Assembly: GCF_001270965.1 (NCBI RefSeq)
Contig: NZ_LGIA01000150.1
Location: forward strand, 26,291 to 90,290
From: Sunxiuqinia dokdonensis
GTDB lineage: Bacteria; Bacteroidota; Bacteroidia; Bacteroidales; Prolixibacteraceae
Direction of reading: 5' to 3'
Length of the DNA stretch: 64,000 bases
Shown here one piece after another: positions 55,430 to 63,678 of the stretch (positions are counted from its first letter, which is position 1; the number at the start of each line of letters is the position of its first letter). A program made the position numbers and the translations under genes. Under the pieces are notes generated by a model that was given only the letters and a program-made list of their open reading frames with translations, was not told the origin of the DNA and ran no database searches.

Positions 55430-56527
55430 ATGAAAAAGATAAAACAAATCTCCTTATTGATTGTGTTGTGTGTTTTTGTTTCGATAAACACAAGCGCACA
55501 GGTGGTCGAAGACTTCCAACCGTCGCCGGTGAACCAGCCCGGAAGTGCTTACCCACAGGTGAATTCCGAAGGGCGGGTGAGAACACAAATTATGGCTCCC
55601 GATGCCAAATACGTTCAGCTCGACATTGGCGGGGTAAAATACGACATGGTGAAAGATGAAGACGGTTTGTGGACCGGTGAATCTGCTCCGCAGGATGTCG
55701 GTTTTCACTACTACCAGCTAAATATCGACGGGGCTTCGGTTCCCGATCCGGGCAGCTTATTCTTTTACGGAGCCTGCCGTTATGGAAGTGGCATTGAAGT
55801 TCCTTCGGACGATCAGGATATTTTTGCCAAGAAGGATGTTCCGCACGGGCACGTGCACGAAATTTATTTCCCTTCGGAAAGTACCCAAACTGATCGCCGG
55901 GCCTATGTTTACACCCCTCCGGGTTACGACAGGGAGTCGTCGGAGCAATATCCGGTATTGTACCTTCAGCATGGCTATTGCGAAAACGAAACATCGTGGC
56001 CCATCCAGGGGCGTGCCAACTTCATTATGGACAACCTGATTGCTGAAGGAAAAGCTACGCCTTTCATCATCGTGATGACTTATGGCATGACCAACGAAAT
56101 CAGCTTTGGCGGCCTGCGCAATTTCGACATCAAACCTTTTCAGACCGTGCTCGTTGACGAACTGATTCCATACGTTGATGCAAACTTCCGCACTTTAGCC
56201 GACCAGGAGCACCGTGCCATGGCAGGTCTTTCGATGGGCGGTTTTGAAACCAGGCTGATTACCCTGAACCGGCCCGATGTATTTTCGCATTATGGCCTTT
56301 TCAGTGGCGGTGTGTACAAGTCGGAAGAACTGGCCGATCATAAAAACCTGAAGCTTGTGTTCATGAGTTGTGGAAGCAAGGAACGTCCCGATGGTGTTAA
56401 AAGCGCAGCTACAGAATTGAAAACTGCCGGATTTAATGCGGTGTCCTACATTTCGGAAGGAACGGCCCACGAATTTCACACCTGGCGGCGCAGCCTGCAT
56501 CAAATGGCTCAATTGCTTTTCAAATAA
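55430..56527 (+). CDS. CE1-type esterase with N-terminal E-set domain, paralogue 1
   Basis: Predicted feruloyl or acetyl-xylan esterase. Signal peptide to about TSAQ (24), an E-set/CBM48-like beta domain (about 30-135, VQLDIGGVKYDMV, GFHYYQLNIDG) and an alpha/beta hydrolase (about 145-365). Motifs are RRAYVYTPPGYD, YPVLYLQHGYCENETSW and the nucleophile S268 in MAGLSMGG. The likely catalytic histidine is in EGTAHEFHTWRRSLH. The first of three tandem copies, six bases before the second. Its N-terminal domain is almost identical to that of paralogue 2, even at DNA level. Substrate class follows the family and the xylan context and is not proved. Confidence 0.88.
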   Translation: MKKIKQISLLIVLCVFVSINTSAQVVEDFQPSPVNQPGSAYPQVNSEGRVRTQIMAPDAKYVQLDIGGVKYDMVKDEDGLWTGESAPQDVGFHYYQLNIDGASVPDPGSLFFYGACRYGSGIEVPSDDQDIFAKKDVPHGHVHEIYFPSESTQTDRRAYVYTPPGYDRESSEQYPVLYLQHGYCENETSWPIQGRANFIMDNLIAEGKATPFIIVMTYGMTNEISFGGLRNFDIKPFQTVLVDELIPYVDANFRTLADQEHRAMAGLSMGGFETRLITLNRPDVFSHYGLFSGGVYKSEELADHKNLKLVFMSCGSKERPDGVKSAATELKTAGFNAVSYISEGTAHEFHTWRRSLHQMAQLLFK

Positions 56528-56533
56528 TAGAAG

Positions 56534-57700
56534 ATGAAACACTTTTTATTGATATTGGCATTGTTTGTTTTGTCAGCGACCAACCTTGTTTTGGCCCAAA
56601 CGAGCAAAGCAATCGAAGATTTTAAACCGTCGGAAGTCAACCAGCCGGGAAAAGCGTTTCCGCAGGTGAATTCCGAGGGTCGTGTCCGGGCACAGATTTC
56701 GGCACCCGAAGCAAAGCTGGTTCAACTCGACATTGGCGGGGTAAAGTACGACATGGTGAAAGATGAAGACGGCGTGTGGACCGGCGAATCGGCACCGCAA
56801 GACGAAGGTTTTCACTATTATCAACTCAATATCGACGGCGCATCGGTTCCCGACCCCGGTACCAAATTCTTTTATGGTGCGGGCCGATGGGGCAGTGGCA
56901 TTGAAATTCCGGCACACGACCGCGATTTTTACGCCATGAAAGAGGTACCCCACGGACTGGTGAGCGAACTGAATTATTTCTCACCGCTGACCCAATCGTT
57001 CAGGCGTTGCTTTGTTTATACCCCGCCCGGCTATGAAACGAGCACTGATCAACGCTACCCGGTACTTTACCTTCAACACGGAAGTTTTGAAGACGAGACT
57101 GGCTGGCCCGGCCAGGGCAAAGCCAACCTGATCCTTGACAATCTGATTGCTGAAAAGAAAGCTGTGCCTATGATTATCGTCATGGACAATGGCTACGCTT
57201 ATGAACCGCATGAAAATTCCGATGGAAATTCGCGTCCGGTTTCGGTATTTGAAGAAGTGATGATATCGGAAATCATCCCGATGATTGATGCCAGATTCCG
57301 CACCATTCTCGATCGCAAACACCGCGCCATAGCCGGTTTGTCGATGGGCGCCAATCAAACCATGCGCATCATCATGAACAACCTGGGGGTGTTTTCAAAT
57401 TATGGTGGCTTTAGCGGCACGTCCAATTACCCAAGTTCCAGCGAAATTGATCCGGCAACTTTTCTCGACGGAAAATTCGACGATGGAAAAAAAGTGAATG
57501 AGCAGATCGATGTTTTCTGGTTGGGCTTGGGAACCAAAGAACCGGAGCCTTTCCCGGGTTCCGTCGGTGCCTTCCGGAAGATGCTTGAAAAACAGGGGAT
57601 AGAATACGTGTATTACGAATCGCCTGAAACAGCCCACGAATGGCAAACCTGGCGCAGATCGCTGCATGAATATGCACAACGCTTGTTTAAAAAGAATTGA
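56534..57700 (+). CDS. CE1-type esterase with N-terminal E-set domain, paralogue 2
   Basis: 388-residue relative of the preceding gene. Signal peptide to about VLAQ (22), E-set domain (about 30-135) and esterase domain (about 145-388). The nucleophile is S270 in IAGLSMGANQT, where alanine replaces the second glycine of the usual GLSMGG. The histidine region ETAHEWQTWRRSLHEY is conserved. Compared with paralogue 1 it has an extra loop after the elbow strand (SSSEIDPATFLDGKFDDGKK). The N-terminal domain is near identical to paralogue 1 while the catalytic half has diverged, suggesting duplication followed by specialisation or gene conversion. It is separated by two bases from paralogue 3. Confidence 0.88.
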   Translation: MKHFLLILALFVLSATNLVLAQTSKAIEDFKPSEVNQPGKAFPQVNSEGRVRAQISAPEAKLVQLDIGGVKYDMVKDEDGVWTGESAPQDEGFHYYQLNIDGASVPDPGTKFFYGAGRWGSGIEIPAHDRDFYAMKEVPHGLVSELNYFSPLTQSFRRCFVYTPPGYETSTDQRYPVLYLQHGSFEDETGWPGQGKANLILDNLIAEKKAVPMIIVMDNGYAYEPHENSDGNSRPVSVFEEVMISEIIPMIDARFRTILDRKHRAIAGLSMGANQTMRIIMNNLGVFSNYGGFSGTSNYPSSSEIDPATFLDGKFDDGKKVNEQIDVFWLGLGTKEPEPFPGSVGAFRKMLEKQGIEYVYYESPETAHEWQTWRRSLHEYAQRLFKKN

Positions 57701-57702
57701 TC

Positions 57703-58890
57703 ATGAAAAAAATCTTTGCATGTATTTTAGGTCTTCTGTGGATATCGCCTTTTGTATCGAAAGGTCAGCAGGCCAACGTCAATCTCGATTACAAACCACA
57801 GAAGAACACTGAAGGCCTGACCCCCTTCAGCGCTCCGCTGAATTCGCCCGAAGTGCACGATGACCGAACGGTAACTTTCAGAGTGAAAGCGCCCAATGCC
57901 GAATTGGTTGAACTAAACCCGGGGGCAATCCATACTGCGCTGGACCTGGGGCGTGAACCGCTGCCGTTTACAAAAGGAGAGGAGGGCATCTGGACCCTGA
58001 CCATTGGTCCGTTGCCGGTCGATATGTATGCTTATCATATACGAATTGACGGGGTGCAGGTGGCTGACCCCAGCAATACTTATGCTGCTTTTACGGCCAT
58101 GCCGCCCTACAGTCAGTTGGTTGTACACGGTGACGGCCCGGCCTGGTACGATGCGCAAAATGTTCCGCATGGAAATGTCACCCGCCATGTTTATCATTCG
58201 GAAGTAAGCAAGGGTGAACGTGAGCTCTATGTGTACACGCCTCCGGGCTATGATCCGAAAAAGAACTATCCGGTTTTGTATTTACTGGGCGGTAGCGGCG
58301 AACTTCCCTCGAACTGGGTGTACGATGGAAGGGTAAATTTCATCATGGACAACCTGTTGGCGGAAGGAAAAGCCGAACCCATGATCATTGCGCTTCCCAA
58401 CAACCAGATCATTCACCGGAATCATCCGCAACACGCTGAGCTGACTTTCGATCTTTTTGAGAAGGAACTTCGTGAAGCGGTCATTCCGTTGGTCGATGAA
58501 AGTTACAGCACGATCCAATCGCCCAAAGGAAGGGCCATTTCGGGATTGTCGATGGGTGGTCGCCACAGCATGTTTATCGGCTTTCGTTCGCTTGATTTGT
58601 TTGCCAATTTTGGTATCCTCAGTGCCGGCGATGTAACCGCCGAAACAACCTTGAAAAGCTTTTTAAATGATCCTAAAGTCAACGAGAAGGTCGATTACCT
58701 ATTTGTTGGACAAGGCACGAAAGAAGCGCAGGGCTTTTTTAATCAACGGGTTCAGGGACTGATCGAAGCCATAGACAATCATGATATTGAGCATGAATAT
58801 TACGTAGGTGGACATGGCGGGCACGACTGGTCTACCTGGCGACACCTTTTGTATTACCGTTTTCTTCCTAACCTTTGGAAAAAGAATTAA
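57703..58890 (+). CDS. CE1-type esterase with N-terminal E-set domain, paralogue 3
   Basis: The most divergent of the three tandem esterases, 395 residues from the ATG at 57703 (an in-frame TTG at 57697 overlaps the previous stop and is unlikely). Signal peptide to about SKGQ (22), E-set domain (about 45-145, VTFRVKAPNAELVELNPG) and esterase domain with ERELYVYTPPGYDPKKNYP. The nucleophile is S283 in ISGLSMGGRHS, and the C-terminal HEYYVGGHGGHDWSTWRHLL supplies the likely histidine. The motif HGNVTRHVYHS at the domain junction is typical of these CE1 enzymes. It is located between paralogue 2 and the type-B carboxylesterase, ten bases from the latter. Confidence 0.88.
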   Translation: MKKIFACILGLLWISPFVSKGQQANVNLDYKPQKNTEGLTPFSAPLNSPEVHDDRTVTFRVKAPNAELVELNPGAIHTALDLGREPLPFTKGEEGIWTLTIGPLPVDMYAYHIRIDGVQVADPSNTYAAFTAMPPYSQLVVHGDGPAWYDAQNVPHGNVTRHVYHSEVSKGERELYVYTPPGYDPKKNYPVLYLLGGSGELPSNWVYDGRVNFIMDNLLAEGKAEPMIIALPNNQIIHRNHPQHAELTFDLFEKELREAVIPLVDESYSTIQSPKGRAISGLSMGGRHSMFIGFRSLDLFANFGILSAGDVTAETTLKSFLNDPKVNEKVDYLFVGQGTKEAQGFFNQRVQGLIEAIDNHDIEHEYYVGGHGGHDWSTWRHLLYYRFLPNLWKKN

Positions 58891-58900
58891 AACTGAAAAA

Positions 58901-60466
58901 ATGAAACCTATCAACTTTTTACTAATCGCTTTCTTGGTACTTTCTATCAGTGCCTGCACCCAACTTCAACCTGGACAGGTGAAGGTTGAAGGCGGAATCA
59001 TTCAAGGAACCCTTACCGATGATTTAGGCATTTACAAAGGCATTCCCTTTGCGGCACCGCCTGTGGGCGAACTACGCTGGAAAGCGCCGCAACCGGTAGA
59101 ACCCTGGGAAGGCGTAAAGCAAACCACCGACTACGCACCCGCACCCATGCAGGGTGGAAACCCGGTATCAGGAAAAAGCGAGGATTGCCTCTACCTGAAC
59201 GTGTGGACACCTGCCAAAGCTGCAAACGAGAAGTTGCCGGTTTTGGTCTGGATCTACGGCGGTGGCTTCAGTTTTGGCTCCACCTCCGATCCGGTTCACA
59301 ATGGCGAGCACCTGGCCCGCAAAGGCGTAGTGCTGGTAAGTATTGCCTACCGTGTGGGACAACTGGGATTTCTGGCGCATCCCGAATTGAGTGCCGAAAG
59401 CCCCAATGAAGTTTCGGGCAACTATGGTTTGCTCGACCAAATTGCCGGTCTTCAGTGGATACAGAACAACATCGCAGCCTTTGGCGGCGACCCGGATCAA
59501 GTGACTATTTTTGGTGAATCGGCCGGTGGGATCGCCGTGAGCATGTTGTGTGCTTCGCCCCTGGCAAAAGGCCTGTTCCACGGGGCTATTTCACAAAGTG
59601 GCGGCTCTTTTGGTCCAACCCGGCCCACCACTTATCCGGGCGAAAACATGAAAACCCTTGAGCAAGCCGAGCAGGATGGCCTTGAATATGTTAAAGGTTT
59701 TGGACTTTCGAACGTGGAAGAACTTCGGAAACTTGAGGCTGAAAAGCTCATTCCCCAGGGATGGACCATGCCCGGCGGCTGGCCCATTGTGGATGGCTAT
59801 GTCATTCCCGATGATCAGTTCAAATTGTACGAAGCTGGAAATTACAACGATGTGCCGGTGCTCATCGGCTACAACTCCGACGAGGGCCTGAGTTTTCCGG
59901 CAGGGCGAACACCACAGGAATATATCGACAATGTAAAAAAACGTTTCGGTCCTTATGCCGATTCGTTGATACAGGCTTATCCGGTAGGTGAAAGCAGCGT
60001 GCCCCGCACAGCCCGCAACCTGATGCGCGATGCGGCTTTTGGCTGGCATACCTGGAGCTGGGCAAGGCTTCAATCTCAAACAGGGAAATCCGATGTGTAT
60101 CTGTATTATTTCGACCAGCATCCCGAACGCTCCGCAGATTCACCCCAGGCTGACCATGGCACACCTCACGGGGTAGATGTACCTTTTGTGTTTATGAATC
60201 TCGATCCGAAAAATCCAAATATAAGCGAAGCCGATTTATCCATTTCGGAAACCATGGGGAGCTATTGGACCAATTTTGCCAAATACGGTCACCCCAATGG
60301 CGATGGGCTAACGAAATGGCCTGCTTTCAGCGAGGTGAATCCGGCAGTCATGTATCTCGGGCCCAAGGCCTATTTAGGCCCCGTGCCCGATGAAGCATCC
60401 CTTCAGGTACTAGACAACTATTATCGATGGAGGCGTTCTTCCGAAGGGAAAGAATGGGCTCAATAA
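58901..60466 (+). CDS. Type-B carboxylesterase lipoprotein
   Basis: Alpha/beta hydrolase of the carboxylesterase type-B family, commonly found in xylan loci. From the ATG at 58901 it is 521 residues. The signal has the lipobox SISAC followed by TQLQPG, not acidic, so it is likely periplasmic. Family motifs are visible: KGIPFAAPPVGELRWKAPQP, EDCLYLNVW, WIYGGGFSFGS (oxyanion hole), nucleophile S207 in FGESAGG, GYNSDEG with the likely acid, and HGTPHGVDVPFVF with the histidine. The longer frame from 58808 overlaps the previous gene and lacks signal character. Ester substrate (acetyl or feruloyl) cannot be told. Confidence 0.88.
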   Translation: MKPINFLLIAFLVLSISACTQLQPGQVKVEGGIIQGTLTDDLGIYKGIPFAAPPVGELRWKAPQPVEPWEGVKQTTDYAPAPMQGGNPVSGKSEDCLYLNVWTPAKAANEKLPVLVWIYGGGFSFGSTSDPVHNGEHLARKGVVLVSIAYRVGQLGFLAHPELSAESPNEVSGNYGLLDQIAGLQWIQNNIAAFGGDPDQVTIFGESAGGIAVSMLCASPLAKGLFHGAISQSGGSFGPTRPTTYPGENMKTLEQAEQDGLEYVKGFGLSNVEELRKLEAEKLIPQGWTMPGGWPIVDGYVIPDDQFKLYEAGNYNDVPVLIGYNSDEGLSFPAGRTPQEYIDNVKKRFGPYADSLIQAYPVGESSVPRTARNLMRDAAFGWHTWSWARLQSQTGKSDVYLYYFDQHPERSADSPQADHGTPHGVDVPFVFMNLDPKNPNISEADLSISETMGSYWTNFAKYGHPNGDGLTKWPAFSEVNPAVMYLGPKAYLGPVPDEASLQVLDNYYRWRRSSEGKEWAQ

Positions 60467-60497
60467 AATTATGCACTAAACGCTAAATCTATTTGCT

Positions 60498-62153
60498 ATG
60501 AATAAATTCAAATTGCTTGTTTTGACCATGCTGCTGTTGTCCGGCTTATCAGTCTTTTCACAAAACCCCGATTTTCACATCTACCTGTGTTTTGGCCAGT
60601 CGAACATGGCAGGGGCAGCCCGGGCTGAAGCACAGGATTCAATCGTGGATGCCCGTTTTCAAATGATGGGCGCCATGGATTGCCCTGACAAAGGAAGGGA
60701 AATGGGAAGCTGGTACACGGCCACTCCGCCACTTTGCGATTGCAATGCTGGCATTTCGCCCGCCGATTATTTTGGCCGCACACTCATCGAAAATTTACCA
60801 TCAAACGTAAAAGTTGGCGTCATCAATGTTTCGGTTGGTGGTTGCCGAATTGAATTGTTCGATAAAGAAAACTATCAATCGTATGTTGAAACAGCCCCCG
60901 ACTGGATGCTGGGGTGGATAAAAAATTATGGCGGTAATCCTTATGGCCGGCTGGTCGAAATGGCCAAACTGGCACAAAAGGATGGCGTGATCAAAGGCAT
61001 TTTGATGCACCAGGGAGAATCGAACCCAAACGATTCGCTTTGGACTCAAAAGGTGAAAGCCATTTACGACAACTTAATGATCGATTTGAAGCTCGATCCA
61101 ACGAAAACTCCTTTGCTGGCCGGTGAACTGTTAAGTGCTGAATTCGATGGGAAATGTGCCGGGTTCAATCAGTTCATTGCACAGTTGCCCGCAGCCATTA
61201 CAAATTCCCATGTTATTTCTTCGGAAGGATGCCCCGGAAAGCCTGATGGTTTACATTTTACTGCCGAAGGTTACCGGATTTTGGGTAAACGCTATGGTGA
61301 AAAAATGCTTTCATTGCTCGGTGAGAATCAAGCAGGTTTAATTCAACGGGTGGTTGAGGATGGTGGAACCGGTGCCTACAAAGCAATCATGTACACCGAT
61401 AACAGCCTGCCCACCCACACGGTGTTCCGTCCCGATGACCTGAGTGTTTTCGGGAAGAAAAACCAATTGCCAATTATTGTCTGGGGAAATGGAGCCTGTG
61501 CCAATTCACCATGGGAACACGTCAACTTTTTATCCGAAGTGGCTTCGCATGGTTTTCTCACCATTGCCATTGGGCCTATGCCACAAGAAGGCGAGCGCGG
61601 TGCCGGACGATCAACATCGTCGCAACTGACCGATGCCATCGATTGGGCCATTGCCCAAAACAGCGACGAATCGAGCATCTTTTTTGGGAAAATTGACATC
61701 TCAAAGATCGCGGTTAGTGGCATGTCGTGTGGCGGTTTACAAACCCTTGAAGTGGCGCCCGATCCGCGTGTTACAACTGCGGTGGTTTGCAACAGTGGCA
61801 TCATAGGAGATGGAGGCGGTATGCCTGGCATGCCTGGTTTAACCAAAGACCACCTGGCCAAATTGCACAGCCCAATCCTCTATTTGCTTGGAGGCGAATC
61901 GGATATTGCCTACAAAAACGGGATGGACGACTATAAGCGAATCAACCATGTTCCGGTATTTGTTGCCAATATGGATGTTGGACATGGCGGAACTTACCGT
62001 CAGCCTCACGGCGGCGAGTTTGCCAAAGTAGCTACTGCCTGGTACAAATGGCAATTGAAAGGCGACATGAAAGCCGGCAAATTGTTTACCGGAAATTCAC
62101 CCGAGCTGTCTCAATCGTCCGTTTGGACCGTTGATAAGAAGAATTTGCCTTAG
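60498..62153 (+). CDS. Bifunctional esterase: SGNH (CE6-like) fused to alpha/beta hydrolase
   Basis: Two esterase-type domains in one secreted protein. After a signal peptide (to about SVFSQ, 22) an SGNH/CE6-like acetylxylan esterase domain (about 25-278) has S35 (CFGQSNMAG), NVSVGGCRIELF, LMHQGESNPND and a DGLHFT catalytic pair. It is joined to an alpha/beta hydrolase (about 285-535) with IIVWGNGACANSPW, nucleophile S410 in VSGMSCGGLQ and the terminal VGHGGTYRQPHGGEF. The second domain is related to acyl or dienelactone-type hydrolases and has no clear named activity. The fusion suggests removal of two esters from one region of decorated xylan. The start ATG at 60498 follows the carboxylesterase by 31 bases. 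Confidence 0.85.
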   Translation: MNKFKLLVLTMLLLSGLSVFSQNPDFHIYLCFGQSNMAGAARAEAQDSIVDARFQMMGAMDCPDKGREMGSWYTATPPLCDCNAGISPADYFGRTLIENLPSNVKVGVINVSVGGCRIELFDKENYQSYVETAPDWMLGWIKNYGGNPYGRLVEMAKLAQKDGVIKGILMHQGESNPNDSLWTQKVKAIYDNLMIDLKLDPTKTPLLAGELLSAEFDGKCAGFNQFIAQLPAAITNSHVISSEGCPGKPDGLHFTAEGYRILGKRYGEKMLSLLGENQAGLIQRVVEDGGTGAYKAIMYTDNSLPTHTVFRPDDLSVFGKKNQLPIIVWGNGACANSPWEHVNFLSEVASHGFLTIAIGPMPQEGERGAGRSTSSQLTDAIDWAIAQNSDESSIFFGKIDISKIAVSGMSCGGLQTLEVAPDPRVTTAVVCNSGIIGDGGGMPGMPGLTKDHLAKLHSPILYLLGGESDIAYKNGMDDYKRINHVPVFVANMDVGHGGTYRQPHGGEFAKVATAWYKWQLKGDMKAGKLFTGNSPELSQSSVWTVDKKNLP

Positions 62154-62201
62154 GACTGGCAGAACGAATAAAGAATATTGAAAATCAATAAATAAAATCA
62201 G

Positions 62202-63572
62202 ATGATAAATAGAATTCTTATGTCATTGGTACTCGTTTCATTATTGCCAATGATTGGTTTAGCTCAAAATCCCATCGTACAAACTTATTTTACAGCCGAT
62301 CCGGCACCGATGGTGCACAACGGTAGGGTTTACGTGTACACTTCGCATGACGAAGATGAAACAGTCGATAATTTTTTCACCATGTACGACTGGCGTTGCT
62401 ATTCATCGGCCGATATGGTCAATTGGACCGACCACGGCGCAGTGGCTTCGCTGAACGATTTTGTGTGGTCAGGCAAAACCAATGGGGCCTGGGCGCCACA
62501 ATGCATTGAACGGAATGGCAAGTTTTATCTCTATGTGCCAATACATGGCGATGGAGTCGCGGTGCTGGTCGCTGATTCTCCCACCGGGCCATTTCACGAT
62601 CCGCTGGGTAAGCGCTTAATTGATGGTGAGAATATTTGGCACGATATTGATCCGACTGTCATGATTGACGATGATGGCCAAGCCTATTTATACTGGGGAA
62701 ATCCGGTTCTTTCCTATGTCAAGCTAAACGAAGACATGATTTCATATGACCGTAGCATCGGCAAAAATGGCATTGTTGGAATTGAAATGACCCCCGAAGC
62801 TTTTGGATCACAGGAGGGACGAGACGGGAAAAAACGTGCTTCGTATACCGAGGGCCCTTGGATTTACAAACGCGATAAGCTGTACTACCTGATTTATGCG
62901 GCAGCTGGAATTCCTGAGTATATTGCCTATTCCACATCACCCACTGCCGAAGGCCCCTGGACGTATCAAGGTTTTATCATGGAAAGGGCCGATCACCTCG
63001 CTTTTACCAATCATGCGGGAGTGGTCGATTTTAAGAACAATTCCTATTTCTTCTATCACGACCAGGCTTTGTCAGAAGGCCAGGGTTTCAAACGGTCAGT
63101 AAGTGTGGAGCAATTTGAGTACAATGCAGATGGCACAATTCCGCTGATTCTGCCCACCAAGGAGGGCGTGACAGAAAGCGTCTCCAATCTGAATCCCTTT
63201 CAAAAAGTGGAAGCCGAAACCATAGCCTGGTCCGAGGGCGTTAAAACAGGTTCCGACACCAGGGCCGGTATTTACGTCACGAATATCGATAACGGCGATT
63301 TTATTAAAGTGCGCAGCGTCGATTTCGGGAAAGGTGCCAAAAAATTCGAGGTCAGTGCTGCTGCGTTGGCTGGAGGACAAATTGAGATTCGGCTGGATGG
63401 TAAAGATGGCTTATTACTAGGTACTTGTGAAATAAAAGATACCGGCGAAGTCAATGCCTGGAAAACGTTCACTGCAAAAGTGAGTAAACAGAAAGGCATC
63501 CACGATTTATATTTTATTTTTAAAGGTGGGGAAGGTGACTTGTTTAACTTGAATCATTGGAAGTTTAATTAG
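62202..63572 (+). CDS. GH43-CBM6 arabinoxylan arabinofuranosidase-like enzyme
   Basis: Secreted alpha-L-arabinofuranosidase-like enzyme of 456 residues. The signal peptide ends near IGLAQ (22). The propeller (about 25-310) has base D33 (FTADPAPMV), pKa modulator D150 (HDIDPTVMIDDDG) and acid E217 (ASYTEGPWIYK). TNHAGVVDFKNNSYFFYH is the last blade. A C-terminal CBM6 (about 330-456, FQKVEAETIAWSEGVKTG, ending LFNLNHWKFN) supplies xylan binding. The GH43_29 plus CBM6 combination is typical of arabinoxylan arabinohydrolases. It follows the fusion esterase by 48 bases and precedes GH29 by 106, so the last genes probably form one transcript. Confidence 0.92.
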   Translation: MINRILMSLVLVSLLPMIGLAQNPIVQTYFTADPAPMVHNGRVYVYTSHDEDETVDNFFTMYDWRCYSSADMVNWTDHGAVASLNDFVWSGKTNGAWAPQCIERNGKFYLYVPIHGDGVAVLVADSPTGPFHDPLGKRLIDGENIWHDIDPTVMIDDDGQAYLYWGNPVLSYVKLNEDMISYDRSIGKNGIVGIEMTPEAFGSQEGRDGKKRASYTEGPWIYKRDKLYYLIYAAAGIPEYIAYSTSPTAEGPWTYQGFIMERADHLAFTNHAGVVDFKNNSYFFYHDQALSEGQGFKRSVSVEQFEYNADGTIPLILPTKEGVTESVSNLNPFQKVEAETIAWSEGVKTGSDTRAGIYVTNIDNGDFIKVRSVDFGKGAKKFEVSAAALAGGQIEIRLDGKDGLLLGTCEIKDTGEVNAWKTFTAKVSKQKGIHDLYFIFKGGEGDLFNLNHWKFN

Positions 63573-63678
63573 TCGTTCAAATACCGCTGGTCATTTCGAG
63601 TGAAGTGGCATCAATACAAAGAAAATATGCCGGGAATAATCGGTGAGCAATGAACTGGAAATCTTAAGATTGTAGATC

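Noticed and set aside
58808..58900. Upstream ATG for the type-B carboxylesterase
   Set aside because: It overlaps the end of the preceding esterase gene; the ATG at 58901 gives a proper lipoprotein signal.
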